Assembly: GCA_028682845.1 (NCBI GenBank)
Contig: JAJRAT010000198.1
Location: 1-7,804 of the forward strand
Length of the DNA: 7,804 nucleotides
Direction of reading: 5' to 3'
Source of the DNA: Methanothrix sp.
Lineage (GTDB): Archaea; Halobacteriota; Methanosarcinia; Methanotrichales; Methanotrichaceae
Made by a program: the position numbers and the translations under genes
Shown here: one piece after another, positions 1-5,700 of the stretch
How positions within the stretch are numbered: position 1 is the first letter of the stretch
Layout: each line of letters begins with the position of its first letter
The notes under the pieces: generated by a model
What the model saw: only the letters and a program-made list of their open reading frames with translations
The model's database searches: none
What the model was told of the DNA's origin: nothing

Positions 1-188
1 GCAAGCTGATATGCATCGTAAGAGCAGAGAATTACACCGACGATCCAGCCAATCCCTGAACTCACCACCGCAACCACAACGGTCAGCAGGAACAGGACAA
101 TCCCGCGCTTTGGACGCCCCAGATAAACATGGCCCAAACCGGCTATGATGAGATTCAATATTACTGCGATTATTGGATTTTTCGCCAT
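1..188 (-). CDS. TM2-like small membrane protein, N-terminal part (runs off window)
   Basis: This frame is open from an ATG at 188 to the window edge, giving 62 codons with no stop, so the 3' end is missing. The protein starts MAKNPIIAVILNLIIAGLGH, followed by VYLGRPKRG, then a hydrophobic stretch (about residues 31-43) and a second one (about 45-57) ending in SYDAYQL. A hydrophobic N-terminal helix, a G-x-G-H-x-Y-L-G turn with a basic loop, and a second helix are the layout of the TM2-type small membrane proteins common in archaea. Their biochemical role is not known. A GGGGGT stretch about 8 bases upstream of the ATG can act as ribosome binding site. It lies downstream of mptD on the same strand but 161 bases away, with its own possible TATA element, so it may be a separate unit. 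The membrane topology is clear; the family name is less certain. Confidence 0.72.
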   Translation of the reverse strand, partial: MAKNPIIAVILNLIIAGLGHVYLGRPKRGIVLFLLTVVVAVVSSGIGWIVGVILCSYDAYQL

Positions 189-220
189 TTAATTAACCCC
201 CGACTATCTCTATCGGCGAA

Positions 221-231
221 ATAGATATATG
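221..231 (-). promoter_or_regulatory. possible TATA box for the TM2-like gene
   Basis: On the minus strand this reads CATATATCTAT, an AT-rich element 33-43 bases upstream of the ATG at 188. Archaeal start sites lie about 25 bases downstream of the box centre, which would give a leader of about 12 bases holding the GGGGGT ribosome binding site. It is a pattern match only. An imperfect inverted repeat (ATCTAT / ATAGAGAT around a 7-base loop, about 205-226) overlaps it. Confidence 0.35.
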
Positions 232-349
232 AGTTTCGCTACTCTCTGGCCCGGAAATTCCCGGAGCGTCGGTTCCAATCGGTCAAAAGCTCGCGCTCCC
301 ACACAAACTCCAAATCCCACCGAGCCCAAAGCCCGAAGCATCGCAGCAG

Positions 350-676
350 CTAAACCAATCTCATCAACGGATAGCTCTTCTCCACATCATATTCAAGCCT
401 CGCCCGCAAGACCTCGCCCTCATAGTCTATCTCCACCTCGGCGATGATCATGCGCCCCTCCAGCTCGCCGTATCCGAAGACGTTCTCCTTCAGCATCTCC
501 CGGTTTATTGTTACCTTGACAGCCCGGACATACGGCTGCAGGGATATGCTCTGCTGCATGGCCGTCTCCAGGCTCGAAGCCGTCTTCGCGCTCACGGGCG
601 AGCCCACGAACTGATGATAGAGGGCCCCGAGCTTGATGCCCGCCTCGAAAGCGGCTATTTCCCTTTTTGTAGGCGT
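350..676 (-). CDS. mptD: archaeal dihydroneopterin aldolase MptD (methanopterin biosynthesis); start codon unusual
   Basis: The family enzyme cleaves 7,8-dihydroneopterin (or its epimer) to 6-hydroxymethyl-7,8-dihydropterin and glycolaldehyde in tetrahydromethanopterin/folate-type pterin synthesis in the cytoplasm. The diagnostic block is REIAAFEAGIKLGALYHQF, VGSPVS, with SLETAM and LQPYV after it; GELEGR and a C-terminal YPLM also fit my memory of the family. The nearest usable conventional start is GTG at 607, but it would remove the REIAAFEAG...YHQF block, including the conserved Glu and His (Glu11 and His21 in the numbering used here). No ATG, GTG or TTG exists in this frame between 607 and the upstream stop at about 950. 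I place the start at ACG 674-676 because it follows GGTGGTGATC and gives 108 residues beginning (M)PTKREIAAF, close to the expected family size. The gene would overlap the end of pssA by 22 bases. Alternatives are a rare CTG start further upstream or a frameshift in the assembly. Family call by recalled motifs is good; the start is uncertain. Confidence 0.75.
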   Translation of the reverse strand, partial: TPTKREIAAFEAGIKLGALYHQFVGSPVSAKTASSLETAMQQSISLQPYVRAVKVTINREMLKENVFGYGELEGRMIIAEVEIDYEGEVLRARLEYDVEKSYPLMRLV

Positions 677-1326
677 GAGATCACCACCGGACTCATCAGA
701 TAAATCACGATGACGGCAATCAGGAGGATGCCGGCATAAACGATGTCGTTCTGCTGCCAGATGAGAACGCAGGCGGCCAGAAAGACCAGCCCGCCCATGA
801 CGATCGCCTTTGGATCGCGGACCTTGACGTAAGATATGCTGCTCACCATGAGAAGGGCAAGCAGGACCATCATGAGAAGCGACAGCGTCGGCCTCCCCAG
901 GAGAATGCTGCCGGACAGCGCAATTCCAGCGGCGGGAATGGGAAGGCCCTCAAAAAACTGATCGTTCTTGCTGGTGATGTTGAACCTGGCCAGCCGCAAT
1001 GTCCCGCAGACGACATAGAAGATTCCCGCCAGCCAGGCCGCGGTGGGAAAGTGGAATGCATGAAGGGCCATGAACGCCGGGGCGATTCCGAAGGAGACCA
1101 GATCGGCCAGAGAATCGAGGTTTGCGCCCAGGGGGCTCGATCCGAACCTCCTGGCCAGATGCCCGTCCAGGCCGTCGGCGGCCAAAGCGAGAATTATGAA
1201 GATGACGGCGATCTGCAGGGAGCCCTGATCCGTTCCCTGGGCCGTCTTCAGTATAGCGCAAAATCCGAATATGACATTGAGAAGCGTGAAAACATCAGGC
1301 AGCCGCATGATCCCAAAAACATTCAT
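655..1326 (-). CDS. pssA: archaetidylserine synthase (CDP-alcohol phosphatidyltransferase family)
   Basis: This membrane enzyme transfers serine to CDP-archaeol, releasing CMP and making archaetidylserine. The 223-residue protein carries the full CDP-alcohol phosphotransferase signature: Asp51-x2-Asp54-Gly55-x2-Ala58-Arg59, then Gly67-x3-Asp71-x3-Asp75, whose four Asp residues bind the two metal ions and the CDP moiety. Around the motif are six or more hydrophobic helices, for example about 10-27, 38-50, 76-90 and several between 125 and 215. Length and a signature near the N-terminus fit the PssA class rather than CDP-glycerol or CDP-inositol relatives. The ATG start overlaps the asd stop in ATGA and follows GGTGAGGAG, so translation is probably coupled. 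The next gene, asd, consumes its product, which supports serine as substrate. Its last 22 bases are shared with the proposed mptD frame. Confidence 0.93.
   Translation of the reverse strand: MNVFGIMRLPDVFTLLNVIFGFCAILKTAQGTDQGSLQIAVIFIILALAADGLDGHLARRFGSSPLGANLDSLADLVSFGIAPAFMALHAFHFPTAAWLAGIFYVVCGTLRLARFNITSKNDQFFEGLPIPAAGIALSGSILLGRPTLSLLMMVLLALLMVSSISYVKVRDPKAIVMGGLVFLAACVLIWQQNDIVYAGILLIAVIVIYLMSPVVISRLQKGK
679..688 (-). promoter_or_regulatory. strong Shine-Dalgarno inside pssA, for mptD
   Basis: The minus strand reads GGTGGTGATC, differing at one base from GGAGGTGATC, the perfect complement of the archaeal 16S rRNA tail. It sits within the last codons of pssA. The GGTGAT core ends 3 bases before the ACG at 676 that I propose as the mptD start. 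No other gene start nearby could use it, and it is the main evidence that translation of mptD initiates here. Confidence 0.5.
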
Positions 1327-1910
1327 GCGCTCCTCACCGCAATGATGGTCTCTCCCGCCTTGACCTTGTCACCCAGGCTGATTTGCAGATCGTAGCTCTC
1401 CGGAATGCTCACTTCCACCCGCGAGCCGAAGCGAATCATGCCCACCCTCTCGCCTCGCACCACGCGGTCGCCGGGGCGAACGTAGCAGATGATCTCGCGC
1501 ACAATGGCCCCGGTTATCTGGCGCAGCTCCACGATGCCGTCTGCGGTCTCCAGATCGATCCTGTTCTGCTGATTGTTGGTGGCCTGGCAGAGGAATGCCG
1601 GAAAGTGCCCGCCCTTCTTGTACTCCGTCTTGCGCACGATTCCGTCCAGCGGCGCTCGGTTCACATGCACATCGGACGGCCCCATGAAGATGATGACGCC
1701 GTCCTTTGTCGCCTGAATGATTCTTCCGTCGGCGGGCGAGACCATGCCGTCGCCTCTGGGCAGGCGATCCGGATCTCGGTGAAAGAAGAGCATGAATATG
1801 GTCCCGGCCAGGGCTACGGCTGATATGTACCAGTTTCCGACAACCGCCAATGCCGCCATCAGGAAGATGGGCACCGAGATCCAGGCTGCGGAATCTTTGG
1901 CGAGCTTCAA
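1323..1910 (-). CDS. asd: archaetidylserine decarboxylase (short PSD type, pyruvoyl-dependent)
   Basis: The enzyme decarboxylates archaetidylserine to archaetidylethanolamine at the membrane. The 195-residue sequence has an N-terminal hydrophobic anchor (about 10-43), then SPADG with Asp61, DVHVNR with Asp80 and His82, and FGSRVEV near the C-terminus. Family members self-cleave at the Gly-Ser bond (here Gly162-Ser163), turning the serine into the pyruvoyl group; Asp and His residues of the kind seen here assist. The FGSR form and the short length match the compact class found in archaea and some bacteria rather than the longer E. coli-type enzyme with LGST. The start is TTG, overlapping the artA stop in TTGA, with GGAGGCGAGG upstream; no ATG lies before residue 18, and starting there would delete half of the anchor. 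The pssA gene follows with a 4-base overlap. Confidence 0.93.
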   Translation of the reverse strand: MKLAKDSAAWISVPIFLMAALAVVGNWYISAVALAGTIFMLFFHRDPDRLPRGDGMVSPADGRIIQATKDGVIIFMGPSDVHVNRAPLDGIVRKTEYKKGGHFPAFLCQATNNQQNRIDLETADGIVELRQITGAIVREIICYVRPGDRVVRGERVGMIRFGSRVEVSIPESYDLQISLGDKVKAGETIIAVRSA

Positions 1911-2686
1911 GACGCCTCGCCTCCGGGATGTCTGATCTCTGCCGCCAGCTCATCCATCTCCGCCAGGAGTTCGGGCAGGAGGAGGAACACTGCATACGAG
2001 ATGATCAGGAGGGCCGCCACTGAACCGGCCTTGCCGATTACATTATGGGCAAGGTCAAAGCTGTCCACACCAAACCAGCTGTAGGCATAGGCCATGAGCA
2101 CAAAACCGTTTCTTGCTATATTAAGAATATAGATGGTCAGGGTGGAAATCGCCAGTGCTGCCGCTCTTCTCTTGAGCGGTGCCTGAACGGATAAGATGAC
2201 CCCCGCGAAGAGAGCGATGCTCTCAATCGCCGTGCAGGCCAAAATCAACTCCACCGTCTTGCCGTTCAAGGACATCAAATTCCAGCCAACCATCACCACG
2301 GGAACGGAGAGAAGATGCAGCGCCTGGACGGTGACGGTTGTCGTAAATCCGATCAGCGCGCCCTTTAGCGGCTCGATCTCTGCAAAGGGAAAGTAAACGA
2401 TCCCGCACACTGCCGCGGCATAGCTCGCCCAGGCAATTCCCGCCTGGGAAAAGCCCTTGCGATAGACCAGCCATGCCAGATAAAAACATAAAAGCGCCGC
2501 TGCAATGACAAGAGCCACATTGAAGTAGTCTTCCACTTCCAGGTAGCGACCCGGCTTGCCGAGCCAGAAGGCCCCGAAGATGGCCCAGCCAAGAGCTGCC
2601 GCCAGGCTCTTCCCTGTCAAAGCCGAGAGCAGCAGCAGAAATAAGCTAACCCAGAGAGCATATTCAGCCAGCCATTCGAGCGTCAT
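1907..2686 (-). CDS. artA: archaeosortase (exosortase/archaeosortase family), probably ArtA
   Basis: Archaeosortases are membrane cysteine proteases or transpeptidases that recognise a C-terminal signal plus membrane helix on surface proteins, remove it and attach the protein to a lipid. The 259-residue protein is almost entirely membrane helices, about seven or eight. It carries the family catalytic residues: Cys151 in ILACTAIES, Arg192 in ILNIARNGFV, and His214 in FDLAHNVIGK as likely third residue. The Cys-to-Arg distance of 41 residues and the ACTAIES and NxxRN patterns are typical. The ArtA subtype (PGF-CTERM processing) is inferred from the neighbours: in haloarchaea ArtA acts together with the same PssA and decarboxylase pair that follows here. 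No in-frame upstream start exists before a TAA, so ATG 2686 is chosen; it has only a weak ribosome binding site. No substrate with a sorting tail is encoded in the window. Confidence 0.88.
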   Translation of the reverse strand: MTLEWLAEYALWVSLFLLLLSALTGKSLAAALGWAIFGAFWLGKPGRYLEVEDYFNVALVIAAALLCFYLAWLVYRKGFSQAGIAWASYAAAVCGIVYFPFAEIEPLKGALIGFTTTVTVQALHLLSVPVVMVGWNLMSLNGKTVELILACTAIESIALFAGVILSVQAPLKRRAAALAISTLTIYILNIARNGFVLMAYAYSWFGVDSFDLAHNVIGKAGSVAALLIISYAVFLLLPELLAEMDELAAEIRHPGGEAS

Positions 2687-2721
2687 CCAATCAATAGAAC
2701 CACAGCAGGTTTATTTAGCAT
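2683..2721 (-). CDS. possible 12-codon leader ORF coupled to artA
   Basis: An ATG at 2721, preceded at 3 bases by AAGGAG, opens a 12-codon frame (MLNKPAVVLLIG) whose TGA overlaps the artA ATG as ATGA. The same 4-base type of junction is used between the other genes of this operon. artA itself lacks a good Shine-Dalgarno, so a leader peptide could deliver ribosomes to it. Against this, the spacing to AAGGAG is short, and an AT-rich promoter-like element lies inside the frame; if that is the promoter, the mRNA starts after the leader ATG. I cannot decide between these from sequence alone. Confidence 0.28.
   Translation of the reverse strand: MLNKPAVVLLIG
2710..2720. promoter_or_regulatory. AT-rich TATA-like element in the divergent artA / protease promoter region
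   Basis: On the plus strand TTTATTTA (2710-2717), preceded by AGG, resembles an archaeal TATA box and would start transcription near 2738-2740, giving the protease a leader of about 50 bases. Read on the minus strand the same bases give CTAAATAAA, placing an artA start site near 2690, a nearly leaderless mRNA, which fits artA lacking a strong ribosome binding site. One element might serve both directions, or only one. Nothing else clearly promoter-like was seen in 2687-2791. Confidence 0.4.
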
Positions 2722-2791
2722 TATCTCCTTACATTGATACTATCGTGACCTGGGGAATTTAGGGGAACGTGTCCGAAAGGTTTGATTGATC

Positions 2792-5700
2792 ATGGTTCGA
2801 AGAAATTCTATTCTTGTTTTTGCCGCTCTCCTGATCTTAGCGGCTCATGTACTGGCGGTGCCGGCGCTCTCATTATCGCAAGAGATCCGTCTGCAGGAGA
2901 GCAGCATAGGCCAGAAGGTCGATGCGGCATTGGCAAAAAAACTATCCGCCGGAGACGGCGATAGGATACCCGTAATCGTTATTCTCAAAAGCGGAACGGA
3001 AGGGAATTTTGATAAATCCGGCATAAAACCGGACGATTTCGCGGTCAAATACAGGTATCACCTAATCCCGGGCCTGGCAGGCGAGGCCACAGCCAAAGCC
3101 ATCGAGAAGATCGCCAGGAGCGATACGGTTCAGGGGATCTACTTCGATGAGTCCGCAAAAGTCTCTGCGCCGGATGGGAATTCGTCCCTTAACCAATCAT
3201 CCATTAATCAATCATCAATTAACCAATCATCCATTAACCAATTGAATTTTGCGTCTTCTCCTTCGCCTTCATCGTCACCATCACCATCATCTCCTTCGTC
3301 TTCACCTTCATCGCCACAATCATCTTCACCATCATCATCACTGCCACCTTCTCCTGCATTAGATGTCGCGTCCGATTCACCCGTATCTCCTGCTCGGTAC
3401 ATCAACGCCGATAAACTCTGGGAGAAGGGAATTGACGGAAAAGGAGTAACAGTCGCCGTGCTTGACTCGGGAATTGATAAGAATCACCCGGATCTGGTCG
3501 GCAGGGTAATCGGTGAGACGAATTTCATCACCGACGAGGTCTCCGCTGACGACCTGCTCGGTCACGGCACCATGGTCTCAGGCATCATTGCAGGCTCCGG
3601 TGCGGCTTCCGGCGGCAAGTACAGGGGAATTGCGCCGGGCGCGAATTTGCTCAACGTGAAGGTCATCGACAGCAAGGGAGACGGCAAAGTCTCGGATATC
3701 ATTGCCGGAATCGAATGGGCCATCTTCAACGGTGCAGATGTCCTGAGCCTGAGCTTGGGCGGCATAAATCTGGGTGAGACCAATCCGCCCATCACGATGG
3801 CTGCCGATAATGCCGCTGCTGCCGGTGTCGTGGTATGCGTCGCTGCAGGAAACCGCAACAGCTCCCAGACCGGCGGCCAGGCAGCTACGACCTCGGCTCG
3901 CCAGGTTGACGGCGGCAACAGTCCGGTTGACCTCTCCGGGCTGCCGCAGAGCAAGGACAACAATGATAAGGAGAACAATGATGTCTTGCTGCTCCTGGTC
4001 CCCATCCTCATGGCTCTGCCTCCCGGCCTCATCGATTCGCCCGGCGACGGGGTCAACGTCATAACCCTGGGAGCCTCGGACTACCAGGGCCGCGTGGCGG
4101 GCTTTTCCGGGTCGGGACCTACCAAAGACGATCGCATCAAACCGGACGTGGTGGCCCCAGGAGTGGACATAATCTCGACCGTTCCCACGGGTATTGATAA
4201 GCTGGAATATTTGGATGTCTATTACGCCAAGGAATCGGGCACCAGCCTATCCACACCCGTAGCTGCAGGCCTGGCTGCCCTGCTCTTGCAGCAGGACAAA
4301 AATCTGACGCCTGCCGGAGTAAAAGCGGCCATGATCCGGGGTGCCCAAAAGCTCAACGACACCAACGGCCAGCAGTATGAGGAATACTATCAGGGAGCAG
4401 GCCAAATTGATGCGGAACGCTCGGCACAATTCCTGGACAGCGGCGTTTGCGCTGCGATTCCGGATCAGTGGAACGCAGGCAGATGGGCATACCTGCCTTC
4501 GGGCAAAGGAGTTTATGTGGGCCTGGACACGGGAGCCGACAGGCCGCAAAAGAAGATTTACGCGCTGGCTCCGGGCGACAAAGATTGGAGCCTGCGATTT
4601 GTATTCGTCAGCAACCGGGAGAGAAAGAGCCTGAAGACTGAGGTTTCGGGAGAGGTCTCGGATTGGGTCAGCTTGCAGGCATTGCCCGAGCACGTCACCG
4701 CCAATGATCAGGTGGTCTTTGCCGCATCCATGACAATTCCTGCCGGAACGCCGCCGGGAGTTTATTCCGGGTCTATCGACATATCGGACGGCAAAGAGAA
4801 GATCCTTGATATTCCCATCAGCGCGACCGTGGCCGGGCCATTTGATATCGCCAAGGGCCAGGGAACCGCTTCGGGCGCTCTGAAAGGAAATCAGTGGGAT
4901 TACTACTATCTGAATGTCTCTTCCGGCGCAAACGAGCTGGAGGCCGGCCTTAATTGGGATACCCACGACAACGACACAAACGCAGATTTAGACCTCTTCT
5001 TGCTCTCGCCTACCAGCGAATACTACTCAGGCAAGCAGACCGATTCAGGTGAAGAGATCAGCGTGGCAAATCCGCCTTCAGGAAAATGGCTGATGGCGGT
5101 TCACAGCGAAAATTCTTCCATTGTCGCCAACTACTCGCTGAACGGCAGGGTATCTCTCATCAAGACCACTCCGCAAAGATGGAACATCGCATCGGCATAT
5201 CCGGGAACGAGCGACCACAATCAGTTTGTTGTCGAAAACCAGGGGCAAACCCTCGAGAACCTGAGCTACGTCGGCGTGATCAACAGCGTCGACATGCAGG
5301 AGCTTGAAGGCAGCGTGGGCCAAAAAGAGGTTTGGGAGAAGGCCATAAACGTCACAAACCGCACCAAGAAGATCTCAGCCGGCCTAAACAGCAGAGATAA
5401 GAGAAATGAGAGTGAGATGCTCCTGGTTTTTGAAGATCCGGCAGGTGAGCCCTGGGATGCGGCTTTGGGTTCCGGCAACCTCGGACCAATCGAGATCCTG
5501 CGCCCTGAGAACGGCACATGGAAGGTAAAGGTTTACGGATACAATGTTCCGGAGGCAGGCCAATCATTCGGCATAACACTGAAGGAATATTCCGAGGACC
5601 AATGGACCTGGATTGCGACCCGCGGCCCCCGGAGAATCGAGAGCGGCTCCAGCGGAACCATAGACGCCGACATTACGATTCCCCAAAATCCGTCTGCTGC

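Noticed and set aside
251..264. Imperfect palindrome CCGGAAATTCCCGG upstream of the TM2-like gene
   Set aside because: Only the 9-base GGAAATTCC core is symmetric, and it is not positioned like a terminator or a clear operator.
229..447. 72-residue plus-strand open frame rich in Ser, Pro and Arg
   Set aside because: It overlaps the 3' end of mptD in antisense, has a biased low-information composition and no ribosome binding site. Judged a chance frame.
655..670. Programmed -1 frameshift joining PssA to MptD
   Set aside because: mptD is in the -1 frame and an A-rich run is present, but the phasing of CTA CAA AAA GGG AAA TAG gives no canonical X XXY YYZ slippery heptamer, and a PssA-MptD fusion has no known rationale.
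1383..1823. 146-residue plus-strand open frame opposite asd
   Set aside because: It is the antisense shadow of a clearly recognised decarboxylase, with a His/Ala-rich composition and no family signature.
3191..3242. Short spaced repeats considered as a CRISPR array
   Set aside because: The units are contiguous, 15 bases long, in frame and within a coding sequence, with no spacers.
3208..3405. Minus-strand frame encoding a Gly/Asp/Glu-rich protein
   Set aside because: It is exactly the complement of the Ser/Pro linker tract; the acidic repeats follow from TCA/TCG/CCT triplets read in reverse.
4247..4966. 239-residue minus-strand open frame opposite the protease
   Set aside because: Antisense to conserved protease sequence, including the strand just after the catalytic serine; no recognisable motif or start signal.
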